In this document: positions 1-9,485 of the stretch, one piece after another | How positions within the stretch are numbered: the first letter of the stretch is position 1 | How the letters are laid out: each line of letters begins with the position of its first letter | From: Nostoc sp. FACHB-280 | Lineage (GTDB): Bacteria > Cyanobacteriota > Cyanobacteriia > Cyanobacteriales > Nostocaceae | Assembly (NCBI RefSeq): GCF_014697615.1 | Contig: NZ_JACJSD010000044.1 | Location: 1-63,653, forward strand | DNA: 63,653 bases | Direction of reading: 5' to 3' | The notes under the pieces: model-generated | The model's input: the letters and a program-made list of their open reading frames with translations, nothing else | Databases searched by the model: none | What the model was told of the DNA's origin: nothing | Position numbers and translations under genes: made by a program

Positions 1-75
1 CCCAGAGTGATTAGTGTTCGTCGTTCGCGTAGCGTCTCGCAGAGAAGACGTTGGCGCAGCCATCGCCTGTTTATT
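1..75. repeat. dispersed short repeat at left edge
   Basis: This stretch contains GCGTAGCGTCTCGCAGAGAAG-like sequence, which I recognise as a short interspersed repeat common in Nostoc and Anabaena genomes. It lies directly upstream of the truncated Uma2 reading frame and may mark the break point. Recognition is from memory of the motif. Confidence 0.45.
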
Positions 76-98
76 CCTGATTTTCCTTCCTACATTGT

Positions 99-398
99 TT
101 GTCTAATTTGTCAATGCGTAACTCCTATGAACTTGATGAAACTCCTCCCATATTGGTAGTAGAAGTTGTCAGCGAATCGACTCAAACGACAGATTATCGC
201 TACAAGCGTTCTGAGTATGCTGTACGCGGAATTCCTGAATATTGGATTGTTGATCATCTTCAACAGGTGGTAACAGTATGTACGTTATTAGAAGGTTTCT
301 ATGATGCTGTTCCATTTCGAGGAGAGGAACGGGTTATTTCTGCGACTTTCCCTGATTTGAATTTAAGTGCTGCACAAATTTTGGCAGGAAGGAACTGA
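99..398 (+). pseudogene. truncated Uma2 family (DUF820) endonuclease
   Basis: The 99-residue product matches the C-terminal half of Uma2/DUF820 proteins, a PD-(D/E)XK nuclease-like family greatly expanded in cyanobacteria. The core is visible: PPILVVEVVSES, then a YKRSEYA helix and the GIPEYWIVD strand. Full-length members are about 190 residues, so roughly the first 85, including the upstream acidic active-site region, are missing. The only start in frame is a TTG, followed by an internal ATG at 114. The sequence just upstream is a dispersed repeat, consistent with disruption. It is probably a non-functional remnant, though a short expressed product cannot be excluded. Confidence 0.6.
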
Positions 399-562
399 GT
401 TACATGAGTTGAGTAAATCTGCGATCGCACCTTTTTTCTTTTGCTCAGTCTGCAAAGCTCAGTATTTCTCTGATTTTAATTCTTGAATTCTGCTATGTTA
501 CCCCAGTGTCGCGGTTCCCAGTCTAATATAAAGAAGTGTAAATTAAGCGATCGCCTACAGGC

Positions 563-1330
563 ATGGACTGGAAAGAAATTAGAGGTAACTGGGTACTGAT
601 TCCCAAAAATCCTATAGGTATTGTCCATTTTTTAGGGGGTGCTTTTGTGGCTACTGCACCGCACCTAACTTACCGCTGGTTACTGGAACAGGTAGCCAGT
701 AAAGGATATCTTGTGATTGCGACTCCTTTTGTGAATACGTTAGATCATATAGCGATCGCCCAATCTGTTTTATTAAACTTTGAGCGCACTCTTGAACGCT
801 TACACGACTCAGGTTTATTGCGTAAGCTGTATCTTCCTACTTACGGTATTGGACACAGTATGGGTTGTAAACTCCATTTACTCATCGGTAGTTTATATCC
901 TGTAGAAAGAGCCGGAAATATCTTAATATCCTTTAATAATTATGCAGCTAGAGATGCTATTCCTTTAGTTGAGCAATTAAATTCTAGTTTGGCAATTGAG
1001 TTTACTCCCTCGCCATTAGAAACAAATAAGATTGTCCAAGAAGGTTATAAAATCCGCCGGAATTTACTAATTAAATTCAATAACGATAACCTCGATCAAT
1101 CAGCAGCTTTAACCAAAATCTTACAGCAACGCTTTCCAGAAATGGTTACAGCACAAACCTTACCTGGAACTCATACAACTCCTCTCGGACAAGATATTCA
1201 ATGGCAAATCGGTGCGTCATTTACTCCTTTTGATGCCTTGGGACAATGGTTTAAGCAAGAAGTTTATCGGGATTTACATCAGCTTAAGCGTGCTGTTCTC
1301 CTATGGATGAATCCTTTATCGCCACCTTAA
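563..1330 (+). CDS. DUF1350 family alpha/beta-hydrolase-like protein
   Basis: This 255-residue protein has the DUF1350 signature of cyanobacteria and plastids. It opens with MDWKEIRGNWVLIP, followed by a VHFLGGAFVATAPHLTYRWLLE segment. The nucleophile-elbow-like GHSMGCKLHL sits near residue 97. The GxSxG geometry suggests an alpha/beta-hydrolase fold, and the late Asp and the GTHTTPLGQ segment could complete a triad. Substrate and pathway are unknown. No signal peptide is visible, so it is probably cytoplasmic. It stands alone, with about 160 bp upstream and 205 bp downstream. Family assignment is good; function is not inferred. Confidence 0.8.
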   Translation: MDWKEIRGNWVLIPKNPIGIVHFLGGAFVATAPHLTYRWLLEQVASKGYLVIATPFVNTLDHIAIAQSVLLNFERTLERLHDSGLLRKLYLPTYGIGHSMGCKLHLLIGSLYPVERAGNILISFNNYAARDAIPLVEQLNSSLAIEFTPSPLETNKIVQEGYKIRRNLLIKFNNDNLDQSAALTKILQQRFPEMVTAQTLPGTHTTPLGQDIQWQIGASFTPFDALGQWFKQEVYRDLHQLKRAVLLWMNPLSPP

Positions 1331-1385
1331 TTCTTGATATGTTCCAGATCAGATATAGCATTCATAAATCATACATTAACAACAC

Positions 1386-1416
1386 GATACCCGATTTTTT
1401 TGAGAAGTCGGGTATC
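1386..1416. repeat. GATACCCGA...TCGGGTATC palindrome
   Basis: An inverted repeat with arms GATACCCGA and TCGGGTATC follows the DUF1350 gene. A related palindrome follows cheA at 51056-51085, so this is a dispersed family that may double as a transcription terminator. Confidence 0.5.
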
Positions 1417-1535
1417 TGAGGCTAGGAAGTTTTACAAGTTACAGAAGATAACTTTAGTAACATTGAGAAAATTTAAATCTGTTAGTTTTCTGATTTTTTA
1501 TGATATCAAATAATAATTAATTATATCAAAATTTT

Positions 1536-2672
1536 ATGTTACAAATATTAGTAATCGATGATGATCCAACCATAAAAGTATTTCTCAAAAGGCTGTTAGA
1601 AAAACAAGGGTATGAGGTAATTACTGCCTGTAATGGAGAAGAAGGCATTGAGAAAGCGATCGCTTACCATCCAGCCCTAATTATTTGTGATTGGATTATG
1701 CCCGGATTAAATGGGCTAGAAGTGTGTAATTATATTAAGAATGATCCGAACTTATCCACCAGTTTTTTTATTTTATTAACCTCTTTAGATTCGGTTGCCG
1801 ATCGAGTTAAGGGTTTAGATGCTGGGGCTGATGATTTTATCACTAAACCTATCGAGCAGAATGAATTAAAAGCTAGAGTTAGAGCAGGATTACGCCTACA
1901 TCAATTAAGTCGAGATTTACAAATTCAAAAGCAGCTTTTAGAAACAGAATTAGCACAAGCGGCTGAATATGTGCGCTCACTTTTACCCTTACCAACCACG
2001 GAACCATTCAAAATTAATTCCTGCTTTATTCCTTCACGGCAATTAGGTGGTGATTGCTTTGATTATTATTGGTTAGATGATGATTATTTGGCAGTTTATT
2101 TATTAGATACAGCCGGACATGGACTGAAAGCGGCTCTCCCATCTATTTCGGTGTTAAATTTACTGCGATCGCGGGCTTTAAAAAGTTTAAATTACTATCA
2201 ACCTAGTGATGTGCTGCGGGGATTAAATGAAACATTTCAAATAAATTATCAAAATGATAAATACTTTACAATTTGGTATGGAGTTTATCACCGAATTACC
2301 CAGCAGTTAGTTTATGCTAGTGCTGGACATCCACCAGCCGTGTTAGTATCTGGCAAATCACCGAAAAATACCGAAGTGCAACTATTGAGAACTCCTGGTA
2401 TGCCAGTGGGGATGTTTCCCGAAGCAAAATATGTTGATGCTTGTTGTCAAATTGTCGACTTTAGTAATCTTTATATTTTTAGTGATGGAGCTTACGAAAT
2501 CACTAAATCTGATGGAACTCTTTGGAGTTTAGATGGGTTAATTCAAATATTAGTAAGCATCCAAAATACTTTTGATTGCCCACTAGAACAAGTGTTAAAT
2601 TACCTAATTGCTTTAAACTCCAAAGAGAATTTTGATGATGACTTATCAATCTTACAAATTCAATTTCACTAA
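1536..2672 (+). CDS. response regulator with PP2C (SpoIIE/RsbU-type) phosphatase output
   Basis: Residues 1-120 form a CheY-like receiver domain: acidic pocket DDD near residue 8, phospho-acceptor Asp52 in CDWIMPGLNG, and conserved Lys in the FITKPIEQNE segment. A short coiled linker leads to a PP2C/SpoIIE-type phosphatase domain (about 150-378) with metal-binding motifs GGDCFDYYWLDDD, LDTAGHGLKA and FSDGAYE. Such proteins dephosphorylate a STAS anti-sigma-factor antagonist in response to a sensor kinase. The gene ends one base before the convergent STAS gene at 2673, which makes that protein an obvious substrate candidate. That pairing is inference. No sensor kinase is adjacent. Confidence 0.88.
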   Translation: MLQILVIDDDPTIKVFLKRLLEKQGYEVITACNGEEGIEKAIAYHPALIICDWIMPGLNGLEVCNYIKNDPNLSTSFFILLTSLDSVADRVKGLDAGADDFITKPIEQNELKARVRAGLRLHQLSRDLQIQKQLLETELAQAAEYVRSLLPLPTTEPFKINSCFIPSRQLGGDCFDYYWLDDDYLAVYLLDTAGHGLKAALPSISVLNLLRSRALKSLNYYQPSDVLRGLNETFQINYQNDKYFTIWYGVYHRITQQLVYASAGHPPAVLVSGKSPKNTEVQLLRTPGMPVGMFPEAKYVDACCQIVDFSNLYIFSDGAYEITKSDGTLWSLDGLIQILVSIQNTFDCPLEQVLNYLIALNSKENFDDDLSILQIQFH

Positions 2673-2999
2673 TTAATTTTTAGAAAGCACAACTTGATGA
2701 AATTCATCTTGGCTAGGAAAAATTTCAAAAACTTTATCCATACCAGTCAATTCAAATAAAATTCTCACTTGTTCATTAATCGAACAAAGCACTAATTTTG
2801 TGCCTGTAGCTCTTAATGTTTTGAAAGCTAAAACTAAAGCGCCCAAGGCTGAACTATCCATAAATGTGACATCTTGGCAGTCAACTAGCACAATTTTGGC
2901 ACCAGTTTCTTGAAGTTCAGTAATATTTTCTCTAAGAGTTTGTGAATTGTTTGTGTTGATAATACCGTTAAGCTTCACAATTTGTACTTGATTATCCAT
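2673..2999 (-). CDS. STAS-domain anti-sigma factor antagonist
   Basis: This 108-residue single-domain protein has the STAS fold of SpoIIAA/RsbV. The phospho-acceptor loop is clear in DCQDVTFMDSSALGALV; the first Ser after the Asp is the usual phosphorylation site. In the family, the unphosphorylated form sequesters a switch-protein kinase, which releases a sigma factor or other target. It is convergent with, and immediately adjacent to, the receiver-PP2C gene, suggesting one partner-switching module. No RsbW-type kinase gene is in the neighbourhood. Length is typical and the start ATG is preceded by an AGGAAA-like ribosome site. Confidence 0.88.
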   Translation of the reverse strand: MDNQVQIVKLNGIINTNNSQTLRENITELQETGAKIVLVDCQDVTFMDSSALGALVLAFKTLRATGTKLVLCSINEQVRILFELTGMDKVFEIFPSQDEFHQVVLSKN

Positions 3000-3559
3000 A
3001 ATATTTCCTCATTGTTGTATGAAAAGATGCTGATTTTGTTAGTATTATATACTAATAGACATTTTGAGCAAAAAACTAGCAAAATAAAAGTCATAATTAC
3101 TAGTATTTGCTAAATTGATGTCACTACTTTTTCGAGGTGAGTGTTGATAATACATCTTCAATTCAACTTAAGAAGTATCCATAATTTCATTTATCAAGGT
3201 TAAGAAATACCCAAGCATTACTTTCTCTATTTGACCGTAACGTAAATTACAAAATTATCTTTTTGGAATTAAGTTGCTCCAAACTACCCTCAAAGAGTTA
3301 GATATAAGAACATAACTGAGAATTAAAAGTAAGTTTTGTATCAATCACACCAGAATACCTAGCAATCTTGTTTGATTTCTCAACTACTCCTTTAGGTAGA
3401 GAAGCAGGAATCTTAAAGTCAATAAAATCGTAAGTCCCTGAATAAATTTACGGAGATTTGCAGTAGCGATCGCCTAGACTTTATTAGTATTCCCAATATT
3501 TGTAATTTTTTTCACAAAAGTTAGTTCAGCAATTAATGAGGAATTTAAATATAATTGCG
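3000..3559. other. 560-bp intergenic region, no gene seen
   Basis: This is AT-rich sequence between two leftward genes. It must hold the promoter of the STAS gene at its left end. I see no convincing reading frame, hairpin terminator or RNA gene. One GCGATCGC octamer lies near 3466-3473. Confidence 0.5.
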
Positions 3560-4222
3560 TCAACTTGACTCAATTAAACTAACTTTTGCTCGATAAAGCA
3601 GTTTATCGCCTTGTAAGTAACCACTGTAGCGGACTTTAACTAATTCGCCAGGCTTTACTGTTCCCGCCATTAATTGATGCCTCTGGGGATCATAGGGGAT
3701 TTCTGCACCGATTGGTGCGATCGCTTCTATCCCCCAGGCTTGTAACAGTTTTTTGAGTGAGTTTTCGATTAATGGTAGTATCTTCACCGCTTCCAACTGG
3801 GGATTTTCCCGTGCTTTTTGAGCAGCAGCCGGAAATTGCAATAATAAAGATTCCAGCAGTTGCAAACTCGACTGCTGGAATTCTTGGAGTAATAACTCTC
3901 GTTGTTGTTTGATTTGTAATTGCGATCGCTGATATTCGGTCTTTAAATCAGCAATCTCTTGCAACATCTGTTGAGTCGATACTTGTTCAGCTTGATTCAA
4001 CTCTCGTGATGAAAAAGCTGTCACCAGTTCATTTAAAGATACTTGGAGAACTGAAGTCAACTTTAACAACACATCCACTCTGATTTGTTCTACCTCTCCC
4101 CGCCGTAACCGCAATATTTGTCGTTCGGAGACACCAGTCGCTTTACTCAAAGCTTTAAAACTTGTAATCCCGACTTTTTGGGATAAATCTTGCAGTTTTT
4201 GCGTGAAATCAAGATTTGCCAT
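3560..4222 (-). CDS. HTH protein with coiled coil and GrpE-like C-terminal domain
   Basis: Residues 1-70 form an XRE/lambda-repressor-like helix-turn-helix (SFKALSKATGVSERQILRLRRGEVEQI). Residues about 80-130 are Gln- and Leu-rich coiled coil. The C-terminus (about 155-218) follows the GrpE beta-domain pattern: GIEAIAPIGAEIPYDPQRHQ, then VRYSGYLQGDKLLYRAKVSL, matching the GIE-x-I-x-x-x-G-x-x-x-DP-x-x-H and GY-x-x-x-x-x-LLR-A-x-V features of nucleotide exchange factors. It may be a DnaK-interacting regulator, but that is inference. It is the third gene of a leftward group with dps and sulfiredoxin, which suggests a stress role. Confidence 0.7.
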   Translation of the reverse strand: MANLDFTQKLQDLSQKVGITSFKALSKATGVSERQILRLRRGEVEQIRVDVLLKLTSVLQVSLNELVTAFSSRELNQAEQVSTQQMLQEIADLKTEYQRSQLQIKQQRELLLQEFQQSSLQLLESLLLQFPAAAQKARENPQLEAVKILPLIENSLKKLLQAWGIEAIAPIGAEIPYDPQRHQLMAGTVKPGELVKVRYSGYLQGDKLLYRAKVSLIESS

Positions 4223-4303
4223 CGCTCAGGAAAGAATAAAGGCTTAAGGATGAAGTATGAAACTCATACTTAAAAATACTTCACGCTCCATCCTTCACAT
4301 TCC

Positions 4304-4795
4304 TTATTCTTCCAGCAAACTTCTCAACATCCAAGCAGTTTTTTCATGGACTTGCATCCGTTGAGTTAACAAATCGGCGGTTGGTTCGTCGTTGACTTCA
4401 TCTACTATGGGAAAAATCGATCGCGCAGTTCGCACTACCGCTTCTTGTCCTTCCACCAGTAACTGAATCATATCCTTAGCTTTTGGTACCCCAGGGGTTT
4501 CGGGAATAGAACTGAGTTTGGCATATTCGCTATAAGTTCCAGGTGCAGGATAACCCAAAGCCCTGATGCGTTCAGCAATTAAATCTACGGCTAAAGCTAA
4601 TTCTGTATACTGAGTCTCAAACATCAGGTGTAATGTTTGAAACATTGGCCCAGTAACATTCCAGTGGAAGTTATGGGTTTTGAGATACAGTGTGTAGGTG
4701 TCTGCCAATAGGCGGGACAATCCTTCGGCAATTTTGGTTCTATTTTCTTCGTCGATGCCAATATTTACATTTTTTACTGTTGCTTGAGATGACAT
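4304..4795 (-). CDS. dps: Dps family ferritin-like DNA/iron protection protein
   Basis: This 163-residue protein has the Dps architecture. The inter-subunit ferroxidase ligands are visible: [10 protein letters not shown] (His41/His44) and, about 30 residues on, the [12 protein letters not shown] helix (Asp71, Glu75). In this family twelve subunits form a cage that oxidises Fe2+ with H2O2 and can protect DNA. There is no long Lys-rich N-terminal tail, so DNA binding is uncertain. It lies between sulfiredoxin (98 bp upstream) and an HTH/GrpE-like gene (81 bp downstream), all leftward. The small gaps contain dispersed TTCATACTTC-type repeats, so co-transcription is uncertain. Confidence 0.92.
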   Translation of the reverse strand: MSSQATVKNVNIGIDEENRTKIAEGLSRLLADTYTLYLKTHNFHWNVTGPMFQTLHLMFETQYTELALAVDLIAERIRALGYPAPGTYSEYAKLSSIPETPGVPKAKDMIQLLVEGQEAVVRTARSIFPIVDEVNDEPTADLLTQRMQVHEKTAWMLRSLLEE

Positions 4796-4893
4796 AATTT
4801 TCTCCTAAACTTATTATTTGAGGATGAGGGGCTAAGAATGATGAAGTTTAAAGGCTGAATTATGAAATTTCATACTTCACACTTCATACTTCT

Positions 4894-5157
4894 TTACGCT
4901 AAGTGCATCTTGAGAACGCTGCGCGGAGCTTTACGGACTCTGGCTAATATGGTTTCTTGTCCTAAACGCTGACAAGCTTCATAACGATGGCAGCCAGAAA
5001 AGCCATAATATTGGCCGTCTACTTCTAAAACATCGATGGGTTCTTGCTGTCCAATCTCCGCAATCGATTCCATTAAGGCTTTAACCTTGTTGGGATCGTT
5101 GGCACGGGGTAGGGGACGTTTAATTTGATTTAAGGGAATTTCTTGGACTTTAGCCAT
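4894..5157 (-). CDS. srx: sulfiredoxin
   Basis: This 87-residue protein has a ParB/Srx fold and the sulfiredoxin signature FSGCHRYEA with catalytic Cys56. The family reduces the over-oxidised (sulfinic) cysteine of 2-Cys peroxiredoxins in an ATP-dependent reaction. Length and the SIAEIGQQEPIDVL motif fit cyanobacterial Srx and argue against a DNA-binding ParB, which would be longer and lack the GCHR cysteine. It is first in the leftward group with dps, consistent with a peroxide-defence theme. The start ATG at 5157 follows AACTCCTG, a weak ribosome site. Confidence 0.88.
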   Translation of the reverse strand: MAKVQEIPLNQIKRPLPRANDPNKVKALMESIAEIGQQEPIDVLEVDGQYYGFSGCHRYEACQRLGQETILARVRKAPRSVLKMHLA

Positions 5158-5272
5158 CAGGAGTTAATCCAACTAATTCTGTTCTGTGCCTATAGATAAA
5201 TCATAGTCGTTATGACTTTGATTTGCAAGTAATTTAGGTAGCTAAATTGGCAATGGTACTATTGGAGCATTC

Positions 5273-6940
5273 ATGCGACAAAACCACTACGCTACAAAGC
5301 AAATGGTAACTCTGCCCCAGCGCAATACGAAAAGGCAGAATCAAGTCAAAGTCGAATTTTCGTTTTGGCGTTTGTCTTACACAGTAGTAACGACATTTTG
5401 CCTATTGGGGCTGACAGCCGCATCTGGGCCGGGAAGCAACAGCCAAGATGTAGAGTTAAGAGTCGGAATTATCCAGAGATTTGGCGAAAAATCCACAGCC
5501 AAGCTACAACTAGAACCGACAAAAGGCGATCGCTTGCGGTTAAGCTTTCCTCTAGGCAATAAGCAACAGACCATAGTCACCGACAAACCTGTAAAACTAG
5601 AAACAGTGATGCAAGCTGTAGCTAAACCTGTAGTTCAGGAAGTAGTGGTTTTAGGGACATACCGTACCTTTGAAACAGCAGAAGACAGTGCCAACAAATG
5701 GCGTTCTCAAGGGATAGCAGTAGAGATTTCCCAGCCAGAACGCTGGCAAGTTTGGGCCAAGCGGGATGTTTACAGCACAGCTTTATTGCGTCGCTTGCTA
5801 TTTGAGAACTTGCAGGCATCTGGCGCAAAAATGGCATATATCGATACTAAAGTGCAGAAAGAAGTACCGCAGATCAGTTGGGTAGTTAATGGCAAACGTT
5901 ACAACCCGATGAACTTAGCCATCCGCGCCGATAAAAACTTAATTCGCGTCAACAAAGGTGAAAAATCGGGAACTGGGCGGGTGTATGCGGGGCGACTGGC
6001 CTTGCAGCCCAATGCTTACGGCACATATACATTAGTCAATGAAGTCTCCTTAGAAACTTATTTACGTGGTGTTGTTCCCAACGAAATTGGTTCAGATGCA
6101 CCAAAAGCAGCTTTAGAAGCCCAAGCAATTTTAGCTCGTACCTACGCTTTAAGAAATTTGCGGAGATTTGCTGTTGATAACTACCAATTATGTGCTGATA
6201 CCCACTGTCAAGTTTATTATGGGCTGAGTGGGGCAACTAGCAAAACAGATCAAGCGATCGCTGCGACTAGAGGCATGGTAGTAACTTATAACAACCAATT
6301 AATTGATGCCTTGTATTCTTCTACCACTGGTGGTGTCACAGCCTTTTTTAGTGATGTTTGGAATGGGGAAGACCGTCCTTATTTAAAACCAGTAGTTGAT
6401 ACGCCGATTAATTTTTGGGACTTATCACAACAGAGTTTGGCTGATGAAAATAACTTCCGCAAATTTATTAACATGAAGCAAGGCTTTAATGAAAGCAACT
6501 GGGATGTGTTTCGTTGGAATAAAGAAACTTCCCTGGAAGATATAGCCAAAGATTTACAAAAATTCTTGCGTGTCAAAAACAGCCCCTACGCTAAATTTAA
6601 AACAATTGAAGCGATCGCAGTCACCAAGCGAAGTCACAGTGGGCGCATCCTCGATCTAGCAGTCAAAACCGATATTGGCATATTTACCTTACACAAAGAC
6701 GAAGTACGCAGCGCCTTCGCTGCACCTGTGAGTACATTGTTTTACTTACAACCTTTAAATAAAGGTAAAGCCGAATTATGGGGTTACGCCTTTATTGGTG
6801 GGGGACTAGGACATGGTGTCGGTTTGAGTCAGACTGGCGCACAAAACTTGGCCAAACTAGGTTGGGAAACGTCAAAGATTCTTCAGTTTTACTATCCAGG
6901 GACGAAAATTCAAATCTTCAACGACAACATTAAGTTGTAA
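5273..6940 (+). CDS. SpoIID/LytB domain protein, membrane-anchored
   Basis: This 555-residue protein has a cytoplasmic N-terminus and a hydrophobic segment at about residues 30-50 (signal anchor). A beta-rich SPOR-like region follows at about 120-185. The SpoIID/LytB domain covers about 255-545, with YLRGVVPNEIG, EAQAILARTYAL, the STTGGVTAFFSDVWNG block and the closing GHGVGLSQTGAQNLA. SpoIID-family proteins are lytic transglycosylases or amidase enhancers acting on peptidoglycan. In cyanobacteria they are usually annotated as amidase-enhancer-like. A GGAG ribosome site lies 6 nt before the ATG. It is a single gene. Confidence 0.87.
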   Translation: MRQNHYATKQMVTLPQRNTKRQNQVKVEFSFWRLSYTVVTTFCLLGLTAASGPGSNSQDVELRVGIIQRFGEKSTAKLQLEPTKGDRLRLSFPLGNKQQTIVTDKPVKLETVMQAVAKPVVQEVVVLGTYRTFETAEDSANKWRSQGIAVEISQPERWQVWAKRDVYSTALLRRLLFENLQASGAKMAYIDTKVQKEVPQISWVVNGKRYNPMNLAIRADKNLIRVNKGEKSGTGRVYAGRLALQPNAYGTYTLVNEVSLETYLRGVVPNEIGSDAPKAALEAQAILARTYALRNLRRFAVDNYQLCADTHCQVYYGLSGATSKTDQAIAATRGMVVTYNNQLIDALYSSTTGGVTAFFSDVWNGEDRPYLKPVVDTPINFWDLSQQSLADENNFRKFINMKQGFNESNWDVFRWNKETSLEDIAKDLQKFLRVKNSPYAKFKTIEAIAVTKRSHSGRILDLAVKTDIGIFTLHKDEVRSAFAAPVSTLFYLQPLNKGKAELWGYAFIGGGLGHGVGLSQTGAQNLAKLGWETSKILQFYYPGTKIQIFNDNIKL

Positions 6941-7012
6941 AACTTGCCAAGTCAGATCAACTCACACTTTAATGACCTAAGCAAGCAAAAGAAAAATACA
7001 GATTTGGTAGAA

Positions 7013-7080
7013 GGGTGTAAGGATGTAGGGGTGTATGTATTTAAAGCCCTTACACCCCATACCCTTATATCCCTACATCC
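7013..7080 (-). terminator. inverted repeat downstream of petF copy 1
   Basis: GGATGTAGGG at 7021-7030 pairs perfectly with CCCTACATCC at 7071-7080, and an alternative pairing joins GGGTGTAAGG (7013-7022) with CCTTACACCC (7048-7057). It sits just past the stop of the leftward ferredoxin gene. There is no T-run, so it may be a dispersed repeat rather than a true terminator; similar GTGTAAGGG/CCCTTACACC sequence occurs at 39160-39215. Confidence 0.4.
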
Positions 7081-7116
7081 AATCTGCACATCCAAACTTT
7101 GTGCGTAAATCCTCTA

Positions 7117-7605
<489 letters not shown>

Positions 7606-7693
7606 TTATACCTGTTGAGCAACGAAATCAAATGGGTTCCTATAAAACTCGCCTCATTACCTTGCTATATGGTTAATGGCAACAATAGTTGAT

Positions 7694-7734
7694 GAAAAAA
7701 TAGGAACGCACCTTGTGATTAGAGTACGTTCCTA
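7694..7734 (-). terminator. Rho-independent terminator of petF copy 2
   Basis: Arms TAGGAACGCAC (7701-7711) and GTACGTTCCTA (7724-7734) form an 11-bp stem with one mismatch. On the minus strand the stem is followed by a T-rich run, the complement of 7694-7700. Position and polarity fit termination of the leftward gene ending at 7827. Confidence 0.75.
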
Positions 7735-7826
7735 GTGATTATTATTTGCTCTAATACTCAAGTCCTTACGTTGTAGTTACACATCTCACTTAACCAATAA
7801 CCTGTAAGGATTGTTAGAACCTAATC

Positions 7827-8320
<494 letters not shown>

Positions 8321-8510
8321 TACTTTATCGTAAGAATCGAAGCGTGGGGAGTACGGATATTAGGGAACCGTGGACAAGCATTTAAACTCCGTTCGAGGCA
8401 ACTATATTTTTTATCTACCTCCACGAATGAATTTAATTTTGTGCCACAACTTAGGTAATTGACCATTAACAATCATGTATAATTCAGAGGCAGTTTTGGG
8501 ACAAGCATAA

Positions 8511-9485
8511 GTGCGCGTCGGCTTGGTAGGGACTGGGTATGCAGCAAAACTCAGAGCAGAAGCACTGCTGCAAGATGAGCGAACGCATCTCGTCGCGGTG
8601 GTTGGTCATACCCCAGAAACAACAGAAATCTTTGCAAAAGAATATCAAACCTCAGCTTTAAATTCTTGGCAAGAGTTAGTAGTACGGGAAGATGTGGACA
8701 TGGTGGTGATCTCCACTGTCAATCGAGATCATGGAGCGATCGCCCGTGCCGCCCTCACCCACGGCAAACATGTAATTGTAGAATATCCTTTATCGATAGA
8801 TTTAGCAGAAGCAACAGAACTGATTGCTTTAGCCAAAACCCAAAATAAATTGCTGCATGTAGAACATATAGAACTTTTGGGTGGCTTACACCAAGCTTTA
8901 AAACAAAACTTAGATCAAGTAGGGGATGTGTTTTATGTGCGCTACAGCACTATCAATCCTCAAAATCCGGCACCGCGTAAATGGACTTATAATCATGAAT
9001 TATTTGGCTTTCCTTTAATTGGGGCAATTTCGCGGCTGCATCGTTTGATTGATTTGTTCGGACAAGTCTTTACAGTTAACTGTCATCAGCGATATTGGGC
9101 AGTAGAATCAGAGTACTACCAAAGCTGTATGTGTATGAGTCAACTGTGCTTTCACAGTGGATTGTTAGCACAGGTAATTTATGCCAAAGGGGAAACAATT
9201 TGGCAGCCAGAGCGCAAATTTGAAGTTCACGGCGAAAAAGGCGGTTTAATTTTTGATGGTAATACTGGATACTTAATTAAATCTGGAGAAACTACAGCAA
9301 TAGATGTGGGAACGCGCCGGGGTTTGTTTGCCAAAGACACAACTATGGTCTTAGACCATCTTTTTGATGGTACTTCCTTGTATGTCACCCCAGAAGCAAG
9401 TTTATACACCCTCAAGGTGGCTGATGCTGCCCAAAGAGCAGCAAACACAGGGTTAACTATATTTTTGAATGATGCTTTAGATTAA
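8511..9485 (+). CDS. bvdR: biliverdin reductase (Gfo/Idh/MocA family)
   Basis: This 324-residue protein has an N-terminal Rossmann fold (GLVGTGYAAK, residues 4-13). Its middle region carries motifs I recognise from the Synechocystis biliverdin reductase: LLHVEHIELLGG, YSTINPQNPAP, WTYNHELFGFPL and the SRRGLF-like TRRGLF segment. BvdR reduces biliverdin IXalpha to bilirubin with NADPH and is linked to phycobiliprotein metabolism. The start is GTG at 8511. The stop codon overlaps the ATG of methionine aminopeptidase by one base, so the two are translationally coupled. A generic Gfo/Idh oxidoreductase is the alternative, but the shared motifs are specific. Confidence 0.8.
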   Translation: MRVGLVGTGYAAKLRAEALLQDERTHLVAVVGHTPETTEIFAKEYQTSALNSWQELVVREDVDMVVISTVNRDHGAIARAALTHGKHVIVEYPLSIDLAEATELIALAKTQNKLLHVEHIELLGGLHQALKQNLDQVGDVFYVRYSTINPQNPAPRKWTYNHELFGFPLIGAISRLHRLIDLFGQVFTVNCHQRYWAVESEYYQSCMCMSQLCFHSGLLAQVIYAKGETIWQPERKFEVHGEKGGLIFDGNTGYLIKSGETTAIDVGTRRGLFAKDTTMVLDHLFDGTSLYVTPEASLYTLKVADAAQRAANTGLTIFLNDALD

